Positions 41,486 to 51,877 of a stretch of DNA of 59,856 nt are shown here, piece by piece (position 1 is the first letter of the stretch; each line of letters opens with the position of its first letter). The notes below the pieces were generated by a model that did no database searches, was not told where the DNA came from, and was given only the letters and a program-made list of their open reading frames with translations. This stretch comes from Gammaproteobacteria bacterium (GTDB lineage: Bacteria > Pseudomonadota > Gammaproteobacteria > Nevskiales > Nevskiaceae). The stretch covers positions 1 to 59,856 of the forward strand of contig JAGWMX010000004.1 of assembly GCA_028871525.1 (NCBI GenBank), in the 5' to 3' direction. The translations under genes and the position numbers were made by a program.

Positions 41486-42184
41486 TCAGCGGTAGGTGAT
41501 CAGTTCGGATTGGCGCGCCGTTTCCAGATGCGCGCAATCGTTGAATGCTAGCAGGCCGAAACCGCGCCTGCCGAGTGAAAGGCGATGCACCGAAGCGTTG
41601 CGCACCCGCCAGTTGACGGCCAAGGTATGGTGATCGTCCAGACGCAATGCCTCCCGCAGCGCCGCGGCGATCACGCCGCCGGAAGTGAACACCAGCACCG
41701 GCGCTTCGGCGGCGGCCACCGCACGCAGTCCGGCTACCGCGCGCCGGCAGAATTCGACCCAGCGCTCGGGCAGCGGCGCCGCCGGTGGCAGATCGCGCAC
41801 CCAGCAGTCGATCACCCGCTCGAAATAGCGCTGGAACGTGCGGCGGTCACCGCTCGGCGCGCCGGTCGCGCCGGCCAGGTCCGGGTCTTCGGCGAGCACC
41901 CGCCCGCCGTAGGCGCGGAACAGCGCACCGAAGTCGTATTCGTCGAACGCCGCCGACTGGATCAGTGGCCGCTCCAGTCCGGCCGCGGTCAGCGCGATTT
42001 CGGCGCTCTCTCGCTGCCGTCGCATCGATCCACAGTGAGCCGCCTGCGCGCTCATGCCGATGCGCCGCCAGTGCTCGCCGAGCAACTGACACTGGCGGCG
42101 GCCAAGCGGTGACAGCAGGTCGTAATCGGATGCGCCGAACGACGCCTGACCGTGTCGGACCAGCAGCAGCTCGCCGGTGCTCAC
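41486..42184 (-). CDS. Histidine phosphatase superfamily protein
   Basis: A 232-residue phosphoglycerate mutase-like protein. LLLVRHGQASFG holds the phospho-accepting RHG; the other expected elements are SPLGRRQCQLLGEHW, the acidic loop EYDFGALFRAYGG, and VLVFTSGGVIAAAL in place of the second catalytic histidine region (the usual SHG or THG reads TSG, so the second histidine is missing). The GTG at 42184 overlaps the stop of a small membrane-peptide gene as GTGA. Similar proteins often accompany ACAD10/11-type clusters. The substrate is unknown. Confidence 0.82.
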   Translation of the reverse strand: MSTGELLLVRHGQASFGASDYDLLSPLGRRQCQLLGEHWRRIGMSAQAAHCGSMRRQRESAEIALTAAGLERPLIQSAAFDEYDFGALFRAYGGRVLAEDPDLAGATGAPSGDRRTFQRYFERVIDCWVRDLPPAAPLPERWVEFCRRAVAGLRAVAAAEAPVLVFTSGGVIAAALREALRLDDHHTLAVNWRVRNASVHRLSLGRRGFGLLAFNDCAHLETARQSELITYR

Positions 42185-42324
42185 GCGCGCCCGGCGGCCG
42201 TGGCAGCTGGCGCCGGCGGGCTCGCCGAGACCGGCGGCGTCGAGGTCGGCGCGACCCATTCCAGTGCGTAGTAAACCGCCACGGCGGGCACCGCGATGAG
42301 GAATATGACCAGCAGCAGTTTCAT
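42181..42324 (-). CDS. Small single-span membrane peptide (47 residues)
   Basis: An ATG at 42324 opens a 47-codon frame: MKLLLVIFLIAVPAVAVYY is one hydrophobic helix (residues 2-20), followed by a Pro/Ala/Ser-rich tail ending in AGRA. Its TGA overlaps the GTG of the phosphatase (GTGA), so translation is coupled. AAAGGA lies about 10 bases upstream of the ATG. I do not recognise a family. It could be a small inner-membrane peptide or a lipid-cluster accessory. Confidence is limited by its size. Confidence 0.5.
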   Translation of the reverse strand: MKLLLVIFLIAVPAVAVYYALEWVAPTSTPPVSASPPAPAATAAGRA

Positions 42325-42528
42325 CGGCAGGGGATCCTTTCGCTGCGACCCATAGCCGGCGGGTCGGCGGCGCGACGATGGATCGTCGGCCCGGCGCAGT
42401 ATAGGCGATCGATCCCGGTATTCATTTCACGCCCGACGGCCGGCGGTGCTGCCGTAACCGCCCGAGGCTGCGATAATAAACGCCGTCGCCGAAAGGCGAG
42501 AACCGTCCGCCACTCCCGTGCCGCCGCC

Positions 42529-43941
42529 ATGGCCGATCGTTATCTGCAGTTCGTCAATACCGCTGTCGGCCGCGCAGTGTCCGGCGCGCTGGGCCTGCCG
42601 CAGCCGCCGCGGCTGGTCCGCGATACCGCGCCGTATGCGGCGCAGCCGCTGGCGGGGCAGACGGTGACGCTGGCTGCGGCGGCGGCATCGCGGCTGTGCG
42701 CGGCGCTGTTGCGCGCGCTGGATCAAGCCGGCGCAAGGGTGGCGATCGAGGCCGCGCTGCCCGGTTTGCCGGCGATCAAGGCCGGCGCGCAGGCCGCCGG
42801 CGTGGCGCTCCACGGCGAGCCGGCGCCGGGCGAGGGCACCGCGGCGGCGGCGCTGGTGTTCGACGCCAGCGGTCTGGAACGGCCTCAGGATCTGCGTGCG
42901 CTGTACGATTTCTTCCATCCGCGACTGCGCCGGCTGCCGGCCAACGCACGCGTGTTGGTGATCGGCGCCGGCGCCGGCGGTCCGCCGGCGCGTGCGGCGA
43001 CCCAAGCCGCGCTCGGCGGTTTCGTCCGCAGTCTGGCCAAGGAAATCGGCCGCAACGGCAGTATCGCGAACCTGCTGGACGTCGGTGCCGGCGCCGAAGA
43101 CTGGCTGGCCGGGCCGCTGCGTTTTCTGCTAACGCCGCGCTCGGCTTTCGTCAGCGCTCAGACGTTGCCGCTGGCGCCCGCTCAGGGCGCACCGCCGCAG
43201 CGCTTCGAGGCGATGCTGGCGGGCAAACGCGCGCTGGTGACCGGCGCGGCGCGCGGCATCGGTGCAGCGATCGCCGCGGCGCTGGCGCGCGAGGGCGCCA
43301 AGGTGATCGGCGTCGACCGGCCGCAGGAGGAGGCGCAACTCGGACGCACGCTGGCGGCGATCGACGGTCTCGGTATCGCCGCCGACATCACCGCCGAGCA
43401 GGCGCCGGGCAGGATCGCCGCCGAGGCGGCGCGGCTGGGCGGTATCGACGTGCTGGTGCATAACGCCGGCGTCACCCGCGACAAGCTGCTGCGCAACATG
43501 CCCGAGCATTGGTGGGAGCAGGTGATCGCGGTCAACCTGGCGGCGATCCCCCGGCTGACCGACGCGTTGCTGGCTGAGGGTCTGAATCCGGCCGCGCGGA
43601 TCGTCTGCATCAGCTCGATCGGCGGCATCGCCGGCAACCTCGGGCAGACCAACTACGCCGCCACCAAGGCCGGGGTGCTCGGCTACGTGTGTGCACTGGC
43701 GCCGACGCTGGCGCAGCAAGGCGGTGCGATCAATGCGGTGGCGCCCGGTTTCATCGAAACCGCGATGACCGCGGCAATGCCGGTGCTGCCGCGCGAGATC
43801 GGCCGCCGGCTGTCGTCGCTGTCGCAGGCCGGGCTGCCGGAGGACGTCGCCGAAGCGGTGCTGTTTTTGAGTGGCACCGCCGCCGGCGCGGTCAACGGCT
43901 GCACGCTGCGCGTATGCGGCCAGAACCTGGCCGGAGCCTGA
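42529..43941 (+). CDS. Two-domain 3-oxoacyl-ACP/CoA reductase, FabG4-like
   Basis: A 470-residue protein: a degenerate N-terminal Rossmann domain (about 1-215, with VLVIGAGAGGPP) and a full SDR domain (220-470). The SDR part has TGAARGIG, LVHNAGVTRDKLLRNM, CISSIGGIAGNLGQTNYAATKAG (split across 360-385) with catalytic S, Y and K, and ends CTLRVCGQNLAG. This is the layout of mycobacterial FabG4, an NADH-using high-molecular-weight 3-ketoacyl reductase. It diverges from the minus-strand acyl-CoA operon and is followed 8 bases later by ribA. Confidence 0.9.
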   Translation: MADRYLQFVNTAVGRAVSGALGLPQPPRLVRDTAPYAAQPLAGQTVTLAAAAASRLCAALLRALDQAGARVAIEAALPGLPAIKAGAQAAGVALHGEPAPGEGTAAAALVFDASGLERPQDLRALYDFFHPRLRRLPANARVLVIGAGAGGPPARAATQAALGGFVRSLAKEIGRNGSIANLLDVGAGAEDWLAGPLRFLLTPRSAFVSAQTLPLAPAQGAPPQRFEAMLAGKRALVTGAARGIGAAIAAALAREGAKVIGVDRPQEEAQLGRTLAAIDGLGIAADITAEQAPGRIAAEAARLGGIDVLVHNAGVTRDKLLRNMPEHWWEQVIAVNLAAIPRLTDALLAEGLNPAARIVCISSIGGIAGNLGQTNYAATKAGVLGYVCALAPTLAQQGGAINAVAPGFIETAMTAAMPVLPREIGRRLSSLSQAGLPEDVAEAVLFLSGTAAGAVNGCTLRVCGQNLAGA

Positions 43942-43949
43942 GCGCGGCG

Positions 43950-44576
43950 ATGAGTGCAAATCCGGTGTCGGCGGAGACCGTCCCGTCGATCGAATTCATC
44001 GATGAGGCGCGGCTGCCGACGCCGCAGGCGACATTCCGGCTGCGCGCTTATCGCACCGGGGACGGCAAGGACCACCTGGCGCTGGTGCTGGGTCAGCCGC
44101 AGACCGGCGAACCGGCGCCGCTGGTGCGCGTGCACTCGGAGTGTCTGACCGGCGATGCGCTGTTTTCGCTGCGCTGCGACTGCGGCGCGCAACTGGCCGA
44201 GGCGTTACGGCGCATCGCCGCCGCCGGTCGCGGGGTGCTGGTGTACCTGCGCCAGGAGGGACGCGGCATCGGACTGGCCAACAAGGTTCGCGCCTACGCG
44301 CTGCAGGATCGCGGCCTGGACACCGTGGAGGCCAATCATCGGCTGGGCTTTCCGGCCGACGGCCGCGACTACCTGCCGGCGGTGGCGATCCTGCGCGAGC
44401 TGGGCGTTACCCGGGCACGGCTGTTGACCAACAACCCGCGCAAGCTGGAAGCCTTGACGCGCTCCGGAATCGACGTGATCGAACGCCTGCCGCTGATCGC
44501 CGGCGAGAACCCGCACAACCTGGCCTATCTGCAGGCCAAGGCCGGCAAGCTCGGCCATCTGATCGGCGGCGAATGA
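43950..44576 (+). CDS. ribA: GTP cyclohydrolase II
   Basis: A 208-residue enzyme that opens GTP to start riboflavin synthesis. Zinc cysteines are C65, C76 and C78 in HSECLTGDALFSLRCDCG. YLRQEGRGIGLANKVRAYALQ is the catalytic region and LLTNNPRKLEAL a further signature. The length matches E. coli RibA (196) with a short N-terminal extension. The ATG at 43950 lies 8 bases after the FabG-like stop. Confidence 0.95.
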   Translation: MSANPVSAETVPSIEFIDEARLPTPQATFRLRAYRTGDGKDHLALVLGQPQTGEPAPLVRVHSECLTGDALFSLRCDCGAQLAEALRRIAAAGRGVLVYLRQEGRGIGLANKVRAYALQDRGLDTVEANHRLGFPADGRDYLPAVAILRELGVTRARLLTNNPRKLEALTRSGIDVIERLPLIAGENPHNLAYLQAKAGKLGHLIGGE

Positions 44577-44607
44577 GCGTCCGGGCACGGCCGCTGCAGG
44601 TTTTATC

Positions 44608-45639
44608 GTGAAAACTCCGTCGCACTCCGGCGGCTTGTACGCACTGGCGCGGCCGGGTTTGTTCGCGCTGGAGCCCGAGCGCGCCCATGAGCTGACGCTC
44701 GCGGCCCTGGCACGGCTGCCGGCCGTGGCGCAGCGGATGATGTTCGGCGAGCCGGCACATGCGCCGCTCGAGTTCTGCGGCCTGCGCCTGCGCAATCGCG
44801 TCGGCCTGGCCGCCGGGCTGGACAAGGACGGCGTGGCCATCGCCGGCTGGATGCGGATGGGGTTCGGTTTTGTCGAGCTGGGCACGGTGACGCCGCGGCC
44901 GCAGCCGGGCAACCCGCCGCCGCGGCTGTTCCGCCTGCCTTCGCGGCGCGCGTTGATCAATCGCATGGGGTTCAACAACGCGGGCGTGAACGCGCTGGCC
45001 GAGCGCCTGCGCCGGGCGCCGCGCGAGGCGGCCATCGGCGTCAACCTCGGCAAGAACGCGGATACGCCGCTGGCGCGCGCGATCGACGACTACCGGCTCG
45101 GCCTGGAAGCGGTTTACTCGCTGGCCGACTACATCACCGTCAACCTGTCCTCGCCGAACACCGCCGGTCTGCGCGAACTACAGGAGCGTGATCGCTTCGA
45201 GCCGCTGCTGCGCGAGCTGCTGCAGACCAGGGACCGATTGGCAGATCGTCACGGCCGGTATCGCCCGCTGCTGGTGAAGCTGGCCCCGGACCTCGCGGAC
45301 GCCGAGGTGGATCGCCTGGCCGATGCGGCCGCGACGCTCGGCGTCGACGGCCTGATCGCCACCAACACCACGGTGATGCGACCCGGTCTGGAAGGTTGTG
45401 CGCCGGCCGCCGAAACCGGCGGGCTGTCCGGTGCGCCGCTGGCGCCGCTGGCCGAGCGCGTGCTGCGGCGGCTGCGGCTGCGGCTGGGTCCGTCCTATCC
45501 GCTGGTCGGGGTCGGCGGCATCCTCAGCGGCGAGGATGCGGCGCGCAGGCGCGAGGCGGGTGCCGACGTGCTGCAGATCTACACCGGCCTGATCTACCGC
45601 GGCCCGACGCTGGTGCGGGAGGTGGCCTCGGTGGTCTGA
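44608..45639 (+). CDS. pyrD: Dihydroorotate dehydrogenase (quinone), class 2
   Basis: A 343-residue class 2 enzyme that oxidises dihydroorotate with quinone in pyrimidine synthesis. It has the class 2 N-terminal helix extension (ALARPGLFALEPERAHELTL), VGLAAGLDKDG, FGFVELGTVTPRPQPGNP, NRMGFNN, TVNLSSPNT with the catalytic serine of class 2, and VGVGGILSGEDA. The start is a GTG. It lies 31 bases after ribA. Confidence 0.95.
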   Translation: MKTPSHSGGLYALARPGLFALEPERAHELTLAALARLPAVAQRMMFGEPAHAPLEFCGLRLRNRVGLAAGLDKDGVAIAGWMRMGFGFVELGTVTPRPQPGNPPPRLFRLPSRRALINRMGFNNAGVNALAERLRRAPREAAIGVNLGKNADTPLARAIDDYRLGLEAVYSLADYITVNLSSPNTAGLRELQERDRFEPLLRELLQTRDRLADRHGRYRPLLVKLAPDLADAEVDRLADAAATLGVDGLIATNTTVMRPGLEGCAPAAETGGLSGAPLAPLAERVLRRLRLRLGPSYPLVGVGGILSGEDAARRREAGADVLQIYTGLIYRGPTLVREVASVV

Positions 45640-45650
45640 GGGTTGCGGTG

Positions 45651-45820
45651 GCTTCACGGGGTTGCCGCGGCCGGCTGCGCCGGCCTCGCAATGACGCGGT
45701 GACAGCCGTCGTTGCGCGGAGGGCGCAGCCCGACGTGGCAATCTCGGGACCATAGCGGGGCTTCGTTCAGGATCGGGGTTGGGTCATGAGGTCGCTTCGG
45801 CCTCCGGCCTCGCAATGGCG
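45651..45820. repeat. Cluster of CATTGCGAG-type palindromic repeats
   Basis: Three related units: 45651-45696 (CCGGCTGCGCCGG stem, then CTCGCAATGACG), 45708-45748 (CGTCGTTGCGCGGAGGGCGC to GTGGCAATCTCGG) and 45786-45820 (GCTTCGGCCTCCGGCCTCGC, then AATGGCG). Read on the minus strand they give the CATTGCGAG ... GGCAATC pattern of repeats common in GC-rich proteobacterial genomes. They fill the gap between pyrD and the DUF1289 gene. Confidence 0.65.
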
Positions 45821-45857
45821 CAGTGGCGTTTCTGCCGACCGGGGGATAATCGGCCGT

Positions 45858-46082
45858 ATGCCTCCTCATCCTTCGATGCCCTCGCCCTGCGTGGGCGTCT
45901 GCCGTCTCGACGCGGACGGCGTCTGCGTCGGCTGCGGGCGCCTGATTGAGGAAATCGCCGCCTGGCCGGCCGCCGACGAATCTCAGCGCCGGCAGATCGC
46001 TGAGGCGGCGGCGCGGCGCCGGCGGACGAGAACCGCGGCCGTTGCCCGGCGCAAGCCCGGACGCCGGGGCGATCTGCCATGA
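45858..46082 (+). CDS. DUF1289 small cysteine protein
   Basis: A 74-residue protein with the DUF1289 pattern: SPCVGVCRLDADGVCVGCGR, cysteines 11, 15, 23 and 26, then LIEEIAAW. The C-terminal half is strongly basic. Family members are small metal- or cluster-binding candidates of unknown role. The ATG at 45858 is used; the region upstream is repeat sequence. Confidence 0.85.
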   Translation: MPPHPSMPSPCVGVCRLDADGVCVGCGRLIEEIAAWPAADESQRRQIAEAAARRRRTRTAAVARRKPGRRGDLP

Positions 46083-46143
46083 GGGTTGCGCTGCGCCTGA
46101 CTGCCGGCACCGGCCGGGTTCGCGATTCGGGAGCGAGGCGCGG

Positions 46144-46575
46144 TCAGTCGCCGCGGCCGGGCGTGGGCCGCTCCACGGAGGCGACTCGGCCGTCGCGAAA
46201 CACCACCCGCAGCTTGTCCGGGTTGCCGCCGGAGACGCTGCTGACGCCGATGCCGCCACCGACCGCCGTGGAGCCCCCTGAAAAGCCGCCCACGCCCAGG
46301 CTCAGGCCGACCAGGCCGTGGCTGTCGGTGTAGTCCCAGATCTCCGAAGTGCCGGTTCTGTCGGTGTGCTCGTAGATGTGGTCGGTTTTGCCCAGCGCCA
46401 TGCGCACCTGGTCCGGTGTGAACCCGATCATCGCCCGGCCGGCGCGGATCTGCTGCTGTACTTCCGGCGGGTAACTGTCGAACAGCGCCTGATTTTCGCG
46501 GATGCGCGAACGGGTGGACGAACAGGCAACCAGCATCGCACAGGTCAGGAAAACCGGGATCCAGAAACGGAGCAT
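46144..46575 (-). CDS. Outer-membrane-type lipoprotein, function unknown
   Basis: A 143-residue protein with a lipoprotein signal (residues 1-17) and lipobox LVAC with C18. Mature part: SYPPEVQQQIRAGRAMIGFT, MALGKTDHIYEH and a glycine-rich stretch (GLVGLSLGVGGFSGGST), ending in RVVFRDGRVASVERP. The PxxVQxxIxxGxVxxGMTxxQVxxALG pattern resembles SmpA/OmlA-like or DUF-type lipoproteins. The ATG at 46575 is chosen because it places the lipobox at the N-terminus; the longer upstream frame is a shadow. Confidence 0.82.
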   Translation of the reverse strand: MLRFWIPVFLTCAMLVACSSTRSRIRENQALFDSYPPEVQQQIRAGRAMIGFTPDQVRMALGKTDHIYEHTDRTGTSEIWDYTDSHGLVGLSLGVGGFSGGSTAVGGGIGVSSVSGGNPDKLRVVFRDGRVASVERPTPGRGD

Positions 46576-46630
46576 GGTGCGGTCTTCGCAATGCAACGTC
46601 CAGTTATCCAATTTAGGCTCCGCGCCTGTT

Positions 46631-47137
46631 TCAAAGATCGAGCCGACGCAGCTCCGGACTCGGCCGGGCCGGCGCCCAGGCGGCGTCGAAGTCGCCGCGC
46701 AACCGCTGGACTTCGAGCGGGGATTCGATGAAGCGAGCCACCAGCCGTTCGCCGGGCAGTCGCAGCAGCGCGCAGCGTTCGTCGGCCAGCAGCAGCTCCG
46801 GCCACGGCGCCGGAGCCGATTCATCCGGCTGCCGCAGTTCGCAGCGGCTCGGCAGCCGCAGGCACAGCTCCACCAGACGGTGGGCGCCGGCGTGCATGAC
46901 TTGCTGGGGATCGGCGATCAGGCCGCGCAGCCGTGCCCGCGGACTTGAAAGCAACAGTTCCTGCAGCGGTGCGACGAACCCATCACAGTCATAGGCCGCA
47001 GGTTCCAGCGCCTGGCTGACGATCAGCAGTTCGCGGCGCGCCCGTTCGAGTGCCTGCAGTGCGGCGCCGGCAAAGGCCTCGCGCCCGATCAACGCCGTCC
47101 GGTCGTCGACCGCGTCCGATCCGTTGCTGCCGGGCAC
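46631..47137 (-). CDS. Conserved hypothetical protein downstream of purB
   Basis: A 168-residue protein that starts at a GTG one base after the purB stop. It has a helical and stranded layout (ALERARRELLIVSQALEPAA; RARLRGLIADPQQVMHAG; LLLADERCALLRLPGERLVA) vaguely like half of a phospholipase D-type fold but without any HKD motif. I do not recognise a characterised family; it looks like an uncharacterised gammaproteobacterial domain found in or next to acetyltransferase genes. An ATG at 47176 overlapping purB is an alternative start. Confidence 0.7.
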   Translation of the reverse strand: MPGSNGSDAVDDRTALIGREAFAGAALQALERARRELLIVSQALEPAAYDCDGFVAPLQELLLSSPRARLRGLIADPQQVMHAGAHRLVELCLRLPSRCELRQPDESAPAPWPELLLADERCALLRLPGERLVARFIESPLEVQRLRGDFDAAWAPARPSPELRRLDL

Positions 47138-47138
47138 G

Positions 47139-48846
<1,708 letters not shown>

Positions 48847-50274
48847 ATGGCGAAAGGATTCCGGGTTGAAAAGGACAGTATGGGTACCCTCAACGTACCT
48901 GCCGAAGCCCTCTGGGGTGCACAGACCCAGCGAGCCGTGGAGAATTTTCCGGTTTCGGGGCTGCCGATGCCACGTGGCTTCATTCGTGCGTTGGGGCTGA
49001 TCAAGGCCGCCGCCGCCGAGGTCAACGCCGGGTTGGGACTGCTGGACGATCGCCGTGCGCGGGCGATCATCGCCGCCGCCGCGGCGGTCGCCGAAGGCCG
49101 ATATGACCACCAGTTTCCGATCGATGTGTTTCAGACCGGCTCTGGCACTTCAAGCAACATGAATGCCAACGAAGTGATCGCCTACTTGGCTTCGCGCCGC
49201 AGCGGGCGCCAAGTGCATCCGAACGACCACGTCAACATGAGCGCCAGCTCCAATGACACGGTGCCGACCGCGATCCATGTGAGCGCCGCGCTGGCGCTGC
49301 ACGAATCGCTGCTGCCGGCGCTGAAACATCTGACTGCGGCGATCGAGCGCAAGTCGCGTGCACTGCGCGGCGTGGTCAAGACCGGCCGCACCCACCTGAT
49401 GGACGCGATGCCGATACGCATGGATCAGGAGCTGTCCGGCTGGACGCAGCAGATCCGCTACGGCAGCGCCCGGTTGCTAGCGGTGCAGCCGCGGTTGCAC
49501 CGGCTGGCGCAGGGCGGCACCGCGGTCGGTACCGGCATCAACGCCCATCCGCAGTTCGCTCGCCGTTTCGCCCGCGCGCTGTCGCACCGCAGCGGGCTGC
49601 GCCTGGCGGCCAGCGAGAACTGCTTCGAAAGCCTGTCGTGCCAGGACACCGCGGTAGAGCTGTCCGGTGCGTTGAAGGTGGTTGCCGTCAGTCTCAACAA
49701 GATCGCCAACGATCTGCGCTGGATGAATTCCGGCCCGTTGGCCGGTCTGGGCGAGATCGAGCTGCCGGCGCTACAGCCCGGGTCCAGCATCATGCCCGGC
49801 AAGGTCAATCCGGTGATTGCCGAGTCGGCGGTCATGGTCGCCGCCCAGGTGATCGGCAACGACGCGACGATTGTCTTTGCCGGGGCAGCCGGAAATTTTC
49901 AACTCAACGTGATGCTGCCGGTGATCGCCTATAACCTGCTGCAGTCGATCGAACTGCTCGCCGCCGCCAGCCGGTTGCTGGCCGACCGTGCCATCGCCGG
50001 CTTGCGCGTCAACCGTGACCACCTGCTTGCCGCGTTGTCGCGCAACCCGGTGCTGGTCACCGCGCTGAACCCGATCATCGGCTATGAGAAGGCGGCGGCC
50101 ATCGCCAAGCAGGCTTACGCCGAGAGCCGGCCGGTGCTGGATGTGGCCGTGGAGAAGACCGGTTTGTCGCGCGAAGAGTTGCGGCGCTTGCTTGATCCCG
50201 CCAGGTTGACGCACGGCGGGCTGCCCGAGCCGTCGGCGCGGCCGCGCCGGACCCGGCGCGGTACGAAGAAATAG
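48847..50274 (+). CDS. fumC: Class II fumarate hydratase
   Basis: A 475-residue class II (oxygen-stable) fumarase. It shows TGSGTSSNMN (97-106), NDHVNMSASSNDT, KTGRTHLMDAMP and the superfamily loop GSSIMPGKVNP (312-322). Aspartate ammonia-lyase is the main alternative; the overall pattern (for example SGLPMPRGFI near residue 37) favours fumarase. The ATG at 48847 follows GGAG at a 10-base spacing. A class I fumarase gene follows 79 bases later. Confidence 0.92.
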   Translation: MAKGFRVEKDSMGTLNVPAEALWGAQTQRAVENFPVSGLPMPRGFIRALGLIKAAAAEVNAGLGLLDDRRARAIIAAAAAVAEGRYDHQFPIDVFQTGSGTSSNMNANEVIAYLASRRSGRQVHPNDHVNMSASSNDTVPTAIHVSAALALHESLLPALKHLTAAIERKSRALRGVVKTGRTHLMDAMPIRMDQELSGWTQQIRYGSARLLAVQPRLHRLAQGGTAVGTGINAHPQFARRFARALSHRSGLRLAASENCFESLSCQDTAVELSGALKVVAVSLNKIANDLRWMNSGPLAGLGEIELPALQPGSSIMPGKVNPVIAESAVMVAAQVIGNDATIVFAGAAGNFQLNVMLPVIAYNLLQSIELLAAASRLLADRAIAGLRVNRDHLLAALSRNPVLVTALNPIIGYEKAAAIAKQAYAESRPVLDVAVEKTGLSREELRRLLDPARLTHGGLPEPSARPRRTRRGTKK

Positions 50275-50353
50275 GCTGCGGCAGCCGGCTCACGACACAG
50301 GCGTCATTTCGAGGTTAGCATGCGCGGGCATCCGCATTTCCCGGCAGGCAGCC

Positions 50354-51877
50354 GTGACCACGATTCGCCAGCAAGACTTCATCGCTTCGATCGCCGACGC
50401 CTTTCAGTACATCAGCACCTACCATCCGCTGGACTATATCCGTGCGCTGGGTCAGGCCTACGAGCGTGAGCAGTCGCCGGCGGCGCGCGACGCCATCGCC
50501 CAGATCCTGACCAACTCGCGGATGGCTGCGGAGGGCCGGCGGCCGATCTGCCAGGACACCGGCATCGCCCTGGTGTTTCTGAAAGTCGGCATGGACCTGC
50601 GCTGGGATGCGACGATGGGCGTGCAGGAGATGGTCGACGCGGGCGTGCGCCGCGCCTATCTCGATCCGCACAACCCGCTGCGGGCTTCGGTGCTGGCTGA
50701 TCCCGCCGGCGGTCGCAAGAACACTCGCGACAACACGCCGGCGGTGGTGCACGTCGAGATCGTGCCCGGCAATCGCCTGGAGGTGATCTGTGCCGCCAAG
50801 GGCGGCGGCTCCGAGGCCAAAGCCAAGTTCGCCATGCTCAACCCGTCGGACTCGATCGTCGATTGGGTATTGAAGACGGTGCCGACCATGGGTGCCGGCT
50901 GGTGCCCGCCGGGCATTCTCGGGCTGGGCATCGGCGGCACGCCGGAGAAGGCGATGCTGCTGGCCAAGGCAGCGATCATGGCGCCGGTCGACATCCACCA
51001 GCTGCGCGCGCGCGGACCCGGCAACCGTGCCGAAGAATTGCGTCTGGAGCTGTACGACAAGGTCAATGCGCTGGGCATCGGCGCGCAGGGCCTCGGCGGG
51101 CTGACGACGGTGCTCGACGTCAAGGTGCTCGATTACCCGACGCACGCCGCCAACCTGCCGGTGGCGCTGATTCCGAACTGCGCCGCCACCCGGCACATCC
51201 ACTTCCATCTCGACGGCTCCGGCCCCGCCGTACTGGAACCGCCGCGCCTGCAGGACTGGCCGGCGGTCAACTGGCAACCCGATACGCAAACCGCCACACG
51301 GATCGATCTGGATGCTTTGACACCCGCGCAGGTGGCGAGCTGGAAACCGGGTCAGACGCTGCTGCTGAAAGGAAAAATGCTGACGGGCCGCGACGCTGCG
51401 CACAAGCGCATCGCCGATCTGCTGGCCAGGGGCCAGAAACTGCCGGTGGATTTCATCAACCGCGTGATCTACTACGTCGGTCCGGTCGACGCGGTGGGCG
51501 ACGAGGTGGTCGGTCCGGCCGGGCCAACGACGGCGACGCGCATGGACAAGTTCACCGAGACGATGCTCGCGCAGACCGGCCTGCTGGCGATGATCGGCAA
51601 GGCCGAGCGCGGGCCAGCGGCGATCGAGGCGATCCGCAAGCACAAGAGTGCCTACCTGATGGCGGTCGGCGGTGCCGCCTATCTGGTGTCGAAGGCGATC
51701 CGGTCGGCCAGGGTCGTCGGTTTCGAAGACCTCGGCATGGAGGCGATTTACGAATTCGAGGTGGCCGACATGCCGGTGACAGTCGCGGTCGACAGCGCCG
51801 GCACCTCGCTGCACCAGACCGGGCCGCGCGAATGGCAGGCGCGGATCGGCAGGATTCCAGTGATGGTCGAGGCTTAG
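50354..51877 (+). CDS. Class I fumarate hydratase (4Fe-4S, FumA/FumB type)
   Basis: A 507-residue class I fumarase with both domains in one chain. Cluster cysteines are C66 (PICQDTG), C184 (GAGWCPPGI) and C276 (IPNCAATRH). AAKGGGSEAKAKFAML and GPTTATRMDKFT are further signatures. The enzyme is oxygen-sensitive and interconverts fumarate and malate. The start is a GTG. Its stop overlaps the convergent quinone oxidoreductase gene by 4 bases. Having it next to a class II enzyme suggests use under different oxygen levels. Confidence 0.94.
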   Translation: MTTIRQQDFIASIADAFQYISTYHPLDYIRALGQAYEREQSPAARDAIAQILTNSRMAAEGRRPICQDTGIALVFLKVGMDLRWDATMGVQEMVDAGVRRAYLDPHNPLRASVLADPAGGRKNTRDNTPAVVHVEIVPGNRLEVICAAKGGGSEAKAKFAMLNPSDSIVDWVLKTVPTMGAGWCPPGILGLGIGGTPEKAMLLAKAAIMAPVDIHQLRARGPGNRAEELRLELYDKVNALGIGAQGLGGLTTVLDVKVLDYPTHAANLPVALIPNCAATRHIHFHLDGSGPAVLEPPRLQDWPAVNWQPDTQTATRIDLDALTPAQVASWKPGQTLLLKGKMLTGRDAAHKRIADLLARGQKLPVDFINRVIYYVGPVDAVGDEVVGPAGPTTATRMDKFTETMLAQTGLLAMIGKAERGPAAIEAIRKHKSAYLMAVGGAAYLVSKAIRSARVVGFEDLGMEAIYEFEVADMPVTVAVDSAGTSLHQTGPREWQARIGRIPVMVEA

